A stretch of DNA of 64,000 bases from Flammeovirgaceae bacterium 311 (GCA_000597885.1 CP004371.1:6274501-6338500), one strand, 5' to 3'. Counted from the first letter of the stretch, positions 18,547 to 27,866 are shown. Numbers and translations are program-made. Notes: generated by a model not told the origin, from the letters alone.

Positions 18547-19353
18547 TCACGGGAAAAACTTTTCACGCTCTTTTAAGAAGGCGGTAGGCTTTTCTCCTAT
18601 AAACTCCCTGAATTCTCTGGTAAAGTGTGCCTGATCGGCAAAGCCACAGGCATAAGAGAGGCCGGTGAGATCGATGTCTTTTCCTGAATCCATTAAACGA
18701 TTGGCTTCGCTTAATCGTGTCAGGCGCATGTACTGCTTGGGAGACAGACCAATTTTCTGCTTGAACTCCCGCTCCAGCTGCCTAATGCTGATGCAGGCCT
18801 CTGCTGCCAGGGCCTCCATACTAACTTTACCCTTCTGCTGACGGATAATCTCGGCTGCACAGTTCAGGTAATAATGTTGGAGCTTCATGTTATGGAGCTG
18901 CTGCAGAAAGAATTGTTCACAGTGGTGAATCATTTCGCCGGTGCAGGTTTTTTCCCGTAGCCGGTGGCAAAAGTCCCTGAAATACTTCCTGTTCAGGCTT
19001 TCAATATCTATGAACGTTTCCTGTAGTTCGGCTGCGGGTACGCCAAAGAGCTGGTATATGCCTTCAGGCTTAAACCTGATGCTGAACACTTTGGCCAATC
19101 CCGTGAATTGAATGGGGAACGACCTGGTGTAAAGCCCGACGATCATATAATCTGGTGTACTATCAAAATAGTAGTGCTGTAGGAGTTCGCAGCGTGTATC
19201 TGTGAGGTGGATGATCAGATCTATAAAACCATCAGGCACTATCTGTTGTACCAGTAAGCTGGCGGCAGAGGTGTTGAAATCGCCTTGCCAATAGTGTTCT
19301 ATATAGGGTTTTAACGCCGGTGAGGGACTGAATTTCTGTATGACAACGCTCAT
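18547..19353 (-). CDS. AraC-family transcriptional regulator
   Basis: The 268-residue protein has an N-terminal ligand or sensor domain (PALKPYIEHYWQGDF, IVPDGFIDLIIHL, FSIRFKPEGIYQLFG) of the type common in Bacteroidota AraC proteins. A C-terminal double helix-turn-helix follows (SMEALAAEACISIRQLEREFKQKIGLSPKQYMRL and LTGLSYACGFADQAHFTREFREFIGEKP). The ATG at 19353 is chosen; TTG at 19371 would extend it by six residues. It lies downstream of the cupin gene on the same strand, about 160 bases away with a hairpin between, so it may control its neighbours, but no target site is evident. Confidence 0.92.
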   Translation of the reverse strand: MSVVIQKFSPSPALKPYIEHYWQGDFNTSAASLLVQQIVPDGFIDLIIHLTDTRCELLQHYYFDSTPDYMIVGLYTRSFPIQFTGLAKVFSIRFKPEGIYQLFGVPAAELQETFIDIESLNRKYFRDFCHRLREKTCTGEMIHHCEQFFLQQLHNMKLQHYYLNCAAEIIRQQKGKVSMEALAAEACISIRQLEREFKQKIGLSPKQYMRLTRLSEANRLMDSGKDIDLTGLSYACGFADQAHFTREFREFIGEKPTAFLKEREKFFP

Positions 19354-19455
19354 GATACACTTAATATACAAAATTGAGGATTGTCTTTATCTGATACACC
19401 GGGAAATTTACTTCAACTATAACTAGCCCTACTGAAGCTGATGCCATTACCAACA

Positions 19456-19492
19456 TGCGGGCAAGTCTTTGGTTATAAGAGACTTGCCCGCA
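19456..19492. terminator. Perfect 13-bp hairpin between cupin and AraC genes
   Basis: TGCGGGCAAGTCT at 19456-19468 pairs exactly with AGACTTGCCCGCA at 19480-19492 around an 11-base loop. No T run flanks it on either strand. It lies just after the leftward cupin gene and could end or stabilise that transcript. Confidence 0.55.
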
Positions 19493-19515
19493 GTAGTGGA
19501 GTACTGCTAAAGTGG

Positions 19516-19941
19516 TTAAGAGGCGACAAGGGCAGCAGTATCAAAAATTCGTTCCCCTTCGGGTCCCCAGCCATGGTCAAAAGTGGCTACAATAGAGTTG
19601 GCACCGCCAAAAAATCCAAAAATCCTGGCGGTACTACTGCCTGTGTTTTTCACATTGTGGGGCACCATTTTAGGTACCAGCACCAGTTGCCCTTTTTCTG
19701 CGTGTACTGTTTCCTCGCCAACGGTAGCCTCAACGCTACCTTCCAGCACCAGGAGTATTTCTTCTGCACTGTCGGTATGGCTGCCCACTTCTTCCTTCGG
19801 CTCTAATTCAAAATATACCGTGGCACTATCCTTAGTACCGTGCATCCATTGCAGGGGAAAAGCAACCCGGCATCTTTGGCTGGGCCTGCTTTGTGCAATG
19901 TTCTCCATGAGTGCTATTGAGTTTAAATCTGCAGTTGTCAT
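19516..19941 (-). CDS. Cupin domain-containing protein
   Basis: The 141-residue protein is a single-domain cupin. Motif 1 is GSHTDSAEEILLVLEG (around residues 52-68, with one His and Glu ligand) and motif 2 is the segment VLVPKMVPHNVKNTG, whose His completes a metal site. There is no leader, so it is cytoplasmic. Substrate cannot be inferred. The frame is closed by a hairpin at 19456-19492 and then by the AraC gene in the same direction. Confidence 0.88.
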   Translation of the reverse strand: MTTADLNSIALMENIAQSRPSQRCRVAFPLQWMHGTKDSATVYFELEPKEEVGSHTDSAEEILLVLEGSVEATVGEETVHAEKGQLVLVPKMVPHNVKNTGSSTARIFGFFGGANSIVATFDHGWGPEGERIFDTAALVAS

Positions 19942-20153
19942 GTTCTTAAAAAATTAAATGATAATCTAAAATTGAGCTGCGATAAGTCAGCAGGATTCAC
20001 AGTTTCTGGTCCTACAGTTGTGTTGATTTAAAGGTAGACAGGCCTGTAGTGAAAAAATTGAATAAAAACGACATTCTTTGCGGCTGCTTCCAGTAAGTTC
20101 GCTGCTACGCTTAGGGAGTCTGGTCTGCTGCACCTACAAGTCTCAGATATGTC

Positions 20154-20201
20154 AAAAAAAGCTTTGCTGAATCAGGGAACACCCTTTCATTCATGCAAAG
20201 C
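20154..20201 (-). terminator. Terminator after the DUF4251 gene
   Basis: Read on the minus strand, GCTTTGC and GCAAAGC pair, with further inner pairing (TGAAT/ATTCA, GGG/CCC), followed by seven T. Confidence 0.8.
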
Positions 20202-20228
20202 AATTTATCTAGAGAACGGGGCTTGTAC

Positions 20229-20792
20229 TTAGATAATTGTCCGCCCCTTAAACACACGCGACTCTTCCAGTGCAACAAATTGACCCTGAAAGGTTACCCT
20301 TCCACCCCAGTTCCCCAGTACCGTTGCGCGGGCATATCCGCTTTCCTGAACACTTAGGTTTAGCGTAGACAAACCCAGCAGAGGGTCATAAAACCGGATA
20401 AAAACCGAAGCGCCACCTTTATCCTGATTTACCTGATACTCCCTGATGTTACCACTGATAGTGATTCCACCCAGACCATTGTAGCCAATGCCAACATTAT
20501 TAGCAGTCTGTATAATGATCTGATCACCCTCTACTTTTATAAAGTTAGTGGTGGGACTTGCGGGAAATAACTGGCCATACCTGCCAGCAAGCGTAGTAGC
20601 CTCCAGCACATAGGTCTGATCCTTTACCAGGTTCAATACCATATCCCTGTTTCTTTGCCGCTCTTCTTCCTTCAGCCGTTGTTTTTCGGCTTTTTCAATC
20701 TTCCGCTGTTCCCTTTTGCTGGTTTGCGCCCATCCGGTCTGAGCAGCAAAAAGCAGCGCTAATCCAAGTAGTAATATTTTGTATATTTTCAT
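20229..20792 (-). CDS. DUF4251 domain-containing secreted protein
   Basis: The 187-residue protein has a signal peptide (MKIYKILLLGLALLFAAQTGWAQ). A very charged helix of about 25 residues (KREQRKIEKAEKQRLKEEERQRNRD) follows, then a beta-rich domain matching DUF4251, with YVLEATTLAGRYGQLFPASPTTNFI and the turn GGITISGNI. DUF4251 proteins are periplasmic and uncharacterised in Bacteroidota. It reads away from dnaE, with which it shares a divergent upstream region of about 300 bases, and ends at a strong terminator. Confidence 0.83.
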   Translation of the reverse strand: MKIYKILLLGLALLFAAQTGWAQTSKREQRKIEKAEKQRLKEEERQRNRDMVLNLVKDQTYVLEATTLAGRYGQLFPASPTTNFIKVEGDQIIIQTANNVGIGYNGLGGITISGNIREYQVNQDKGGASVFIRFYDPLLGLSTLNLSVQESGYARATVLGNWGGRVTFQGQFVALEESRVFKGRTII

Positions 20793-21004
20793 GTTGTTTA
20801 TCTTCTAATATCTTACTGATAATCAATCAAAAAATGTGCCAGCCATCACTGATTGAATCCTTAAAAAGTGTTAAAAAATTAGATGATGGCAGAGATTTCT
20901 TGGAAGAATAATGGCAGTTTCTCTCATACAGGCCATAGCTTTTAATGATGGAATAGGGCTTTATTAATCTGACATAGATGCAGCCGCCGACAGTTGTTTT
21001 TCCC

Positions 21005-21012
21005 TATATTTG
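21005..21012 (+). promoter_or_regulatory. Probable -7 element of the dnaE promoter
   Basis: TATATTTG is an exact match to the Bacteroidota TAnnTTTG consensus and lies about 88 bases before the dnaE start codon. No TTG is found at the usual 19-21 base spacing upstream. Confidence 0.5.
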
Positions 21013-21099
21013 TTTTCCTGCCTCTTCCGGGGCAGGGGTGGTTCTGCAAATTATTGTAGTTAGGAACTACTGCTCTTTCAACCTTTGTTAGCTGCTTGC

Positions 21100-24000
21100 A
21101 TGTATTTAATATTCGATACCGAAACCACCGGTTTACCCAAGAATTATAACGCCCCTATTACCGATCTGGACAACTGGCCGCGCCTGGTGCAGCTGGCCTG
21201 GCAGCTGCATGGTGCTAAGGGCGAGTTGCTGAATGCGGGTAATCATATTGTAAGGCCAGAGGGTTTTACCATTCCATATAATTCAGAGAAGATCCACGGC
21301 ATCAGCACCCAGATGGCCCTGGAGATGGGTAAGCCGCTGAAGGAGGTGCTGGAGATATTTGCTGCCGATGTGGCAAAAGCCGGCGTGCTGGTAGGCCATA
21401 ATGTGGAGTTCGATATCAACGTAATGGGGGCGGAGTTTATCCGGGGAGCTGTTCCCAGCAAGCTGCTCGAAACCTCCGTTCTCGATACCAAAGAAGTGTC
21501 GACCGACTTCTGCGCCATACCCGGCGGCAGGGGCGGTAAGTTTAAATGGCCTACGCTAACTGAACTGCACACCAAGCTCTTTGGCGAAGGTTTTGGTGAT
21601 GCCCACGATGCTGCCTACGACGTACATGCCACCACCCGCTGCTTCTTTGGCCTGGTAAAAGAGCAGGTGGTGAAGCCCTTCGATGCTACGCCTTATGCAG
21701 AAATCGTGTATGAGGCACCGGAGCTGGATGCCGCTAACTTTGCCAAGCGTAAGGAAGAGCCTAAAGCCGGTGCAGGTTTAGTAGTCGACAAGGCCGCTGC
21801 CAAAAAGATTGACAGCCCTTTTTCGCACCTGCACGTACACACCCAGTATTCCATTCTGCAGGCTACGCCCAACATCAAAAACCTGATCAAAAAGACCAGG
21901 GAGCTTGGTATGAAGGCGGTGGCCATGACCGACCATGGCAATATGTTCGGTGCCTTCATCTTTGTGAAGGAAGCACTGGCCGCAGAGCTGAAGCCTATTG
22001 TGGGTTGCGAGTATTTTGTGGCAGAAGAGCGTACTACCCTAAAATTCACCAAAGACAATCCTGATAAGCGCTTTAGCCAGGTGCTGATCGCTAAAAATAA
22101 AACGGGGTATCATAACCTGGCAAAGCTTAGCTCCCTGGCGTATATGGAGGGCTGCTACGGCCAGTTTCCCCGTATCGACAAAGACCTGATCTGCCAGTAC
22201 CGCGAAGGGGTGATCGCCACCACCGGCGGACTGGATGGGGAAATCCCCAGCCTGATCCTGAACATAGGCGAAGGTCCGGCAGAGGAGGCGTTCAAGTGGT
22301 GGCACGAGTGCTTTGGCGATGATTTTTACGTGCAGCTGCAGCGCCATGGCCTCGACGAAGAAAATAAGGTAAACGAAGTGCTGCTGGGCTTTTGCCGCAA
22401 ATATGGCGTGAAGTACTTTGCCGCCAACAATGTATACTACCTCGATAAGGCCGATGCTGCCGCCCACGACGTACTGCTGTGCGTGCGCGATGGTGAAATG
22501 CAGTCAACACCGATTGGCCGGGGCAGGGGCTTCCGCTTTGGCTTCCCCAATCAGGAGTTTTACCTGAAGCCTGAGGATGAGATGAAGGCCCTTTTTGTCG
22601 ACCTGCCTGAAGCCATTGAGTGCACACAGGAGATTGTGGATAAGGTAGAAGCCTATAAGCTGCAGCGCGATGTGCTGCTGCCTAAGTTCGATATCCCGGC
22701 CGAATTTCGTGATCCGCAGGATGAGGAGGACGGCGGTAAAAGGGGAGAGAACAATTACCTGCGCCACCTCACCTACGAAGGTGCCAAAAGGCGCTATCCG
22801 GAAATCACCCCTGAAATTCAGGAGCGGCTGGATTTTGAGCTGGAGACGATTGCCAAAACAGGCTATCCCGGCTACTTCCTCATTGTGCAGGACTTTACCA
22901 ACAAAGCCCGCGAAATGGGCGTGGCGGTAGGGCCGGGCAGGGGCTCGGCAGCCGGATCTGCGGTGGCTTACTGCATTGGTATCACCAATGTAGACCCCAT
23001 TGCTTACGACCTGCTGTTCGAGAGATTTCTGAATCCCGACAGGGTTTCACTCCCCGATATTGATATTGACTTCGACGACGAAGGCCGCGGTGCGGTAATC
23101 GATTATGTGGTGAAGAAGTACGGGCAGAACCAGGTATCACAGATCATTACCTACGGTACCATGGCGGCCAAATCGGCCATCCGTGACTGCGCCCGGGTAA
23201 TGGAGTTGCCGCTGTCTGAATCGAACGAGCTGGCTAAAATGGTCCCCGAGAAACCCGGAACCACCCTGGCCATGGCCTTTAAGGAGGTGCCGGAGCTAAA
23301 GGCCATTCGCGATGGTCGTGGTCTAAAGGCAGAAGTGCTAAAGCAGGCCGAAATCCTGGAGGGATCATTACGCAACACAGGTATCCACGCCTGCGGGGTG
23401 ATCATTACGCCCGATGATATTACCAAATACATTCCGGTAGCCACCTCGAAAGATGCGGCCCTGGTAAACACCCAGTTCGATAACTCGGTGGTAGAAAGCG
23501 CCGGTATGCTGAAGATGGACTTCCTGGGCCTGAAAACCCTCTCCATCATCAAAACGGCCATCCAGTATATCAAGAAAAGACATGGCGTAACCATTGACCC
23601 CGATACCATTCCGCTTGATGACCTGAAGACCTACGAGCTCTACCAGCGGGGTGAAACCAATGGTACCTTCCAGTTCGAGTCGCCGGGCATGCAAAAGCAC
23701 CTGCGCAACCTCAAGCCCGATAAGTTCGAGGACCTGATTGCCATGAACGCCCTCTACCGGCCGGGCCCGCTCGAATACATCCCGAATTTCATCGCCCGTA
23801 AGCACGGCCGCGAGCCTATTACCTACGATATCCAGGCCATGGACGAATACCTGGGCGAGACCTACGGTATTACGGTGTACCAGGAACAGGTAATGCTCCT
23901 GTCGCAGTCGCTCGCCGGATTCTCCAAGGGCGATGCCGACGTACTGCGCAAGGCCATGGGTAAAAAGATCTTTGCCCTGCTGGAAAAGCTGAAGCCCAAG

Positions 24001-25341
24001 TTTATAGAAGGTGGAAAGGAGCGGGGCCACGATCCCAAGGCGCTGGAAAAAGTCTGGAAAGACTGGGAAGCCTTTGCCGCCTACGCCTTCAATAAATCAC
24101 ACTCTACCTGCTACTCTGTGGTGGCCTATCACACCGCCTATCTAAAGGCCCACTACCCGGCCGAGTATATGGCCTCAGTGCTTACGCACAACCAGAGCAA
24201 CATTGAGAAGGTAACTTTCTTTATGGAGGAGTGCCGCAACCAGGGCATCAAGGTGCTGGGACCCGATGTGAATGAATCGGATGTGCACTTTATGGTAAAC
24301 GAGGCCGGCGAAATCCGCTTTGGTCTGGGTGCTATCAAAGGAGCGGGCGAGGCAGCCGTAGAAGAAATCATCAACGAAAGAAATAAAAAGGGCAAATACA
24401 AAGACATCTTCGATTTTGCCAAGCGTGTTAACCTGCGGGCGGTAAACAAAAAAACTTTTGAATGCCTGGCCATGGCCGGTGGCTTCGACTGCTTTGATAA
24501 CTGCCACCGCCGCCAGTACCTGCATACCGACGAATCGGGTGAAGGTACGCTGATCGAAACTGCTATCAAATGGGCACAGCGGGCACAGCAGGAGGAAGAC
24601 AGTGCACAGGTAAGCCTGTTTGGAGGGGCAGCCGGAGGAGTGGCCATTCCCATGCCCAAGCCCCCGCAGGTAGAGCCTTTTGGCGACCTGGAGAAGCTGC
24701 GTATTGAAAAAGAGGTGGTGGGCTTTTACCTAAGCGGCCACCCGCTCGACCAGTTCAAACTGGAGCTGCTGCAGTTCTGCAACACCCGTTGCAGTGAGCT
24801 GAATGACCTGCCTGCCCTGCGCAGTCGCACCCAGGTAACCCTGGGCGGTACCGTAACAGATGTTGGACACCGCATGACCAAAAATGGCAAACCATTCGGC
24901 ACACTCTCGCTCGAAGACTACGATGGCTCCTTTACCTTCTACCTGTTCGGCGAAGATTACACCCGCTTTAAAGCCTTCTTAACCCCGGGCTGGTTTCTGC
25001 ACCTGCAGGGAAGCGTACAGTCAAAGCCCTGGAAAGAAGACGACCTGGAGTTCAAGATTACCAACATTCAGCTGTTGGGCGACATCCGCAGCAAGCTGGC
25101 CAAAACCCTGAAGCTAAAGGTGCCGGTGCAGCACATCAGCAAAGAGCTTATCCAGCTGTTAGAGCAGGTGGGCTCCCAATACCCCGGCAGCTGCGAACTT
25201 AAGGTGTTGCTGGAGGCTCATGAAGATGGACAGTCTATGGAAATAGAACTCCTAAGCCGTAAGTACCGCATAGACCCCACTAACGACCTCTTTAAGCAAC
25301 TGGATGCCCTGAAACCGGATGTTGAATATAGTCTTGGGTAA
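21100..25341 (+). CDS. dnaE: DNA polymerase III subunit alpha with fused proofreading exonuclease
   Basis: The 1413-residue protein is the replicative polymerase subunit. Unlike the usual bacterial DnaE of about 1160 residues, it starts with a DEDDh 3'-5' exonuclease (epsilon-like) in roughly the first 190 residues: FDTETTGLP, GHNVEFDINVM and the closing AHDAAYDVHATTRCFF. The PHP domain follows (FSHLHVHTQYSILQA, AMTDHGNMFGA), then the polymerase palm with GPGRGSAAGSAVAYC and PDIDIDFDDEGR, the latter giving the metal-binding aspartates. Then come thumb, fingers (YQEQVMLLSQSLAGFS), a helix-hairpin-helix region and a C-terminal OB fold (TLGGTVTDVGHRMTKNGKPFGTL). ATG at 21100 is used; TTG at 21085 is an alternative. 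The following hydrolase gene starts 28 bases after the stop. Confidence 0.96.
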   Translation: MYLIFDTETTGLPKNYNAPITDLDNWPRLVQLAWQLHGAKGELLNAGNHIVRPEGFTIPYNSEKIHGISTQMALEMGKPLKEVLEIFAADVAKAGVLVGHNVEFDINVMGAEFIRGAVPSKLLETSVLDTKEVSTDFCAIPGGRGGKFKWPTLTELHTKLFGEGFGDAHDAAYDVHATTRCFFGLVKEQVVKPFDATPYAEIVYEAPELDAANFAKRKEEPKAGAGLVVDKAAAKKIDSPFSHLHVHTQYSILQATPNIKNLIKKTRELGMKAVAMTDHGNMFGAFIFVKEALAAELKPIVGCEYFVAEERTTLKFTKDNPDKRFSQVLIAKNKTGYHNLAKLSSLAYMEGCYGQFPRIDKDLICQYREGVIATTGGLDGEIPSLILNIGEGPAEEAFKWWHECFGDDFYVQLQRHGLDEENKVNEVLLGFCRKYGVKYFAANNVYYLDKADAAAHDVLLCVRDGEMQSTPIGRGRGFRFGFPNQEFYLKPEDEMKALFVDLPEAIECTQEIVDKVEAYKLQRDVLLPKFDIPAEFRDPQDEEDGGKRGENNYLRHLTYEGAKRRYPEITPEIQERLDFELETIAKTGYPGYFLIVQDFTNKAREMGVAVGPGRGSAAGSAVAYCIGITNVDPIAYDLLFERFLNPDRVSLPDIDIDFDDEGRGAVIDYVVKKYGQNQVSQIITYGTMAAKSAIRDCARVMELPLSESNELAKMVPEKPGTTLAMAFKEVPELKAIRDGRGLKAEVLKQAEILEGSLRNTGIHACGVIITPDDITKYIPVATSKDAALVNTQFDNSVVESAGMLKMDFLGLKTLSIIKTAIQYIKKRHGVTIDPDTIPLDDLKTYELYQRGETNGTFQFESPGMQKHLRNLKPDKFEDLIAMNALYRPGPLEYIPNFIARKHGREPITYDIQAMDEYLGETYGITVYQEQVMLLSQSLAGFSKGDADVLRKAMGKKIFALLEKLKPKFIEGGKERGHDPKALEKVWKDWEAFAAYAFNKSHSTCYSVVAYHTAYLKAHYPAEYMASVLTHNQSNIEKVTFFMEECRNQGIKVLGPDVNESDVHFMVNEAGEIRFGLGAIKGAGEAAVEEIINERNKKGKYKDIFDFAKRVNLRAVNKKTFECLAMAGGFDCFDNCHRRQYLHTDESGEGTLIETAIKWAQRAQQEEDSAQVSLFGGAAGGVAIPMPKPPQVEPFGDLEKLRIEKEVVGFYLSGHPLDQFKLELLQFCNTRCSELNDLPALRSRTQVTLGGTVTDVGHRMTKNGKPFGTLSLEDYDGSFTFYLFGEDYTRFKAFLTPGWFLHLQGSVQSKPWKEDDLEFKITNIQLLGDIRSKLAKTLKLKVPVQHISKELIQLLEQVGSQYPGSCELKVLLEAHEDGQSMEIELLSRKYRIDPTNDLFKQLDALKPDVEYSLG

Positions 25342-25368
25342 ACTGTATAAGAGCATATAGCTATCAAT

Positions 25369-25902
25369 ATGATCCTCAATATCCCCGGACTTAGAAACTC
25401 CGGTCCGGACCACTGGCAAAGTTATTGGGAGCAGCAGCACCCGCAGCAGTTTATCCGTGTGGAGCAGGATAACTGGCAGGAGCCGGAAAAGGAAGCATGG
25501 GTGGCACGGCTGCAGGAAGTGGTGAAGTTGTATGAGCAGGAAGAGCTGGTGCTGGTAGGTCATAGCGTTGGCTGCGCCACCATTCTGCATGGCATAAAAA
25601 GCTGGGGCTGGCAGTTGAAAGGTGTATTGCTGGTTGGCCCGAGCGATGTTGATCATCCCAATTATACGCATTACATCAAAAATTTCGGGCCTATGCCCCT
25701 GGACCAACTGCCATTTCCTTCTGTGGTGGTGGCGAGCGATAATGACCATGTTGTGTCGCTGCAGCGGGCTACATTCTTTGCCTCCTGCTGGGGCAGCAGG
25801 CTGGAGGTTGTACGGGAGGCAGGCCATTTTTTACCAAAAGATGGCTATGGCCCTTGGCTGCAGGGATTGAAGCTGCTGGATGAATTTGGCTTATCCTTCT
25901 AA
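25369..25902 (+). CDS. RBBP9/YdeN family alpha/beta hydrolase
   Basis: The 177-residue protein is a compact serine hydrolase. It begins with the family's ILNIPGLRNSGPDHWQSYW block. The nucleophile is Ser66 in GHSVGCA, the acid is Asp124 or Asp126 in ASDNDHVVS, and the base is His153 in EAGHFLPKDGYGPW. There is no leader, so it is cytoplasmic. The natural substrate is unknown. It begins 28 bases after dnaE and is probably co-transcribed with it, though no functional link follows. Confidence 0.9.
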   Translation: MILNIPGLRNSGPDHWQSYWEQQHPQQFIRVEQDNWQEPEKEAWVARLQEVVKLYEQEELVLVGHSVGCATILHGIKSWGWQLKGVLLVGPSDVDHPNYTHYIKNFGPMPLDQLPFPSVVVASDNDHVVSLQRATFFASCWGSRLEVVREAGHFLPKDGYGPWLQGLKLLDEFGLSF

Positions 25903-26114
25903 AAACAGCTTTGATCAAACGTCCATTGTTAACTAATCAGGTTTATAGATAAATCTGATAGGACTATTACTAAAGATGATACTGTCCAAGATAAGGTGTA
26001 CAGATCCTTGTTACTTGATGATTAACAGATGTTTTCTTATGTTGCAGCGAATCATGAATGTTACCTGCTCCTTCAGCTTTTAGTTGCAGCGCACTAAGCA
26101 GAAACTTTTTCATG

Positions 26115-26122
26115 TATATTTG
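26115..26122 (+). promoter_or_regulatory. -7 element of the thioredoxin promoter
   Basis: TATATTTG matches the Bacteroidota -7 consensus exactly and lies 33 bases before the trxA ATG, so the transcript would have a short leader of about 27 bases. A TTG at 26084-26086 is too far (28 bases) for a standard -33 element. Confidence 0.62.
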
Positions 26123-26155
26123 TGTCTTCTTACAATAAAGTTAAATTTTTCAGTC

Positions 26156-26479
26156 ATGGGTAAAGCAATAGAAATTACCGATTCTAATTTTGAAGAAATA
26201 GTAAACTCCGATAAGCCAGTACTGGTGGATTTTTGGGCGGAGTGGTGCGGTCCTTGTAAAATGATTGGCCCGGTTGTAGAAGAACTGGCCGGCGATTACG
26301 AAGGTAAGGCCGTAATAGGAAAAGTAGATGTTGACAGCAACCCGGAAGTATCTGCTAAATTTGGCATCCGTAGCATACCAACCCTGTTGGTGTTCAAGAA
26401 TGGCCAGGTAGTTGACAAGCAGGTAGGTGCTGTGAGCAAAAACATTCTGGCTCAGAAGCTGGATGCGCAAATGGCATAA
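26156..26479 (+). CDS. trxA: Thioredoxin
   Basis: The 107-residue protein is a full-length cytoplasmic thioredoxin. The redox motif is WCGPC with Cys31 and Cys34, preceded by VLVDFWAEW. The cis-proline loop is GIRSIPTLLVFKNG and the family Asp sits in the VDF strand. The ATG at 26156 (MGKAIEITD) is chosen; the longer frame to 26084 has no support and would cover the -7 element. It reduces disulfides on target proteins. A thioredoxin-reductase-like gene follows in the same direction, but a terminator and a separate promoter lie between. Confidence 0.96.
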   Translation: MGKAIEITDSNFEEIVNSDKPVLVDFWAEWCGPCKMIGPVVEELAGDYEGKAVIGKVDVDSNPEVSAKFGIRSIPTLLVFKNGQVVDKQVGAVSKNILAQKLDAQMA

Positions 26480-26500
26480 GCATTATATTAATATATACAG

Positions 26501-26530
26501 AAGCCCCTCCTGAAAAGGCGGGGCTTTTTG
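26501..26530 (+). terminator. Terminator after trxA
   Basis: AAGCCCC and GGGGCTT pair (with inner CC/GG) and run into TTTTTG and more T. Confidence 0.88.
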
Positions 26531-26581
26531 TTTTCTAAGCATTCACACAATAAAAAAGGATAGAAGTATAGTTATTTAAAC

Positions 26582-26594
26582 GCAACAATGTTGC
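26582..26594. promoter_or_regulatory. Palindromic operator candidate overlapping the -33 element
   Basis: GCAACA-A-TGTTGC is a perfect 6-1-6 inverted repeat. It covers the TTG (-33) of the flavoprotein promoter, a classic place for a repressor site. The regulator is unknown. Confidence 0.5.
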
Positions 26595-26620
26595 ATATAT
26601 AGGAAATAATTTTATCTTTG
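26591..26620 (+). promoter_or_regulatory. Complete Bacteroidota-type promoter for the flavoprotein gene
   Basis: TTG at 26591-26593 and TATCTTTG at 26613-26620 are separated by 19 bases, which fits the TTG-N(19-21)-TAnnTTTG consensus. Transcription would start near 26627, giving a leader of about 118 bases before the ATG at 26745. Confidence 0.72.
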
Positions 26621-26744
26621 CCAGGCAAACAGAGGATGATACAGAAGAAGGTTGCACAGGGGGCGGTTTTAGTCAGGCTGTCCTGGAGTGATGACTGCTA
26701 TGCCTGCTTTGTAAAATTCATGATGTACATCAAATGCTGATAGT

Positions 26745-27653
26745 ATGGATGCCAGAAAGACCTATGAAGTAATTATTGTTGGGGGAAGCTATGCAGGATT
26801 GTCTGCTGCCATGGCCCTCGGTCGTTCCTTACGGCAGGTGCTGATCATCGATAGCGGCCGGCCCTGCAATGTACAAACCCCTCATTCGCATAATTTCCTC
26901 ACCCAGGATGGCGAAACCCCACAGGCGATTCGGGCAAAAGCGCTTATGCAGGTATTAAAGTATCCCAGTGTCAGCTTGATAGAAGCCAGGGCAGTAAGAG
27001 GAGGTAAAACAGCCGCGGGATTTTATATTGAAACAGATGCTGCTGAAGTTTTCTCCGCTAAAAAAGTTCTTTTTGCAACAGGTGTTTTAGACATTATGCC
27101 TGATATTCAGGGATTTGCTGCTTGTTGGGGAATATCTGTGTTGCACTGCCCTTACTGCCACGGTTACGAAGTTCGGGGTCGGCAACTTGGCGTAATCGGT
27201 AATGGCGATCTGGGCTATGAGCTCTCAAAGCTGATCAGTCAGTGGAGTAAAGCCTTAGTGCTTTTTACCAATGGCCCATCTGCTCTTAGTAAAGAACAGA
27301 CCCACCAGCTGGAAAGCAAAAATATCAGGATTGTTGAAAAGCGGATCAGCAGTTTTCAGCATCAAGAAGGCTATCTTCAATATGTTGTATTCAACGACGG
27401 GAGCCAGCATGAACTAACAGCGCTCTTTGCCAGAACCAGCTTTGTGCAGCACTGCAGCATACCGGAAGAGCTGGGTTGTGCCATAACAGAACATGGATTT
27501 GTAGAAGTAGATGATTTCCATAAAACCACAATTCCCGGAATCTACGCTGCTGGTGATAATTGCTCTGTTTACAGGGCAGTTGCAGCAGCAACCGCTGCTG
27601 GTGTAAAAGCAGGCGCATTTATCAACAAGGAATTAATAGAAGATACTTTTTGA
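26745..27653 (+). CDS. Thioredoxin reductase-like FAD/NAD(P) oxidoreductase
   Basis: The 302-residue flavoprotein has the FAD-binding GGSYAGLSAAMALGR (13-27), a CPYC redox pair (Cys135 and Cys138, in HCPYCHGYE), an NAD(P)-binding segment near 150 (VIGNGDLGYELS) and the FAD-closing GIYAAGDNCSVYRAVAAATAAG. The CPYCHGYE form is typical of a thioredoxin reductase-like group that differs from classical TrxB (CATC). The NAD(P) loop is GNGD rather than the classical GxGxxA. The electron acceptor may or may not be the thioredoxin encoded just upstream. It has its own promoter with an overlapping palindrome. Confidence 0.88.
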   Translation: MDARKTYEVIIVGGSYAGLSAAMALGRSLRQVLIIDSGRPCNVQTPHSHNFLTQDGETPQAIRAKALMQVLKYPSVSLIEARAVRGGKTAAGFYIETDAAEVFSAKKVLFATGVLDIMPDIQGFAACWGISVLHCPYCHGYEVRGRQLGVIGNGDLGYELSKLISQWSKALVLFTNGPSALSKEQTHQLESKNIRIVEKRISSFQHQEGYLQYVVFNDGSQHELTALFARTSFVQHCSIPEELGCAITEHGFVEVDDFHKTTIPGIYAAGDNCSVYRAVAAATAAGVKAGAFINKELIEDTF

Positions 27654-27866
27654 TTCTGATAAAGGGTAGATTATAAAAGAAATTATCATGTTGTAATTTT
27701 CCATTTTCAAGAAGAACATCGGCATTATTCCTCTTCCTGCCGCTAAATTAGCTGGACTTCCAAATTTTCTATTTTTTAATATCCTGAATAAATATATGAT
27801 AAAGCAACCTTCTCACAGCTGTATCGTTGTTTAAACATTAAATAGTGTTGAACATAGATACAATTC

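Noticed and set aside
21243-24659. Several long minus-strand frames inside dnaE
   Set aside because: Mirror frames from the GC-rich third positions of a large gene; none has domain-like sequence.
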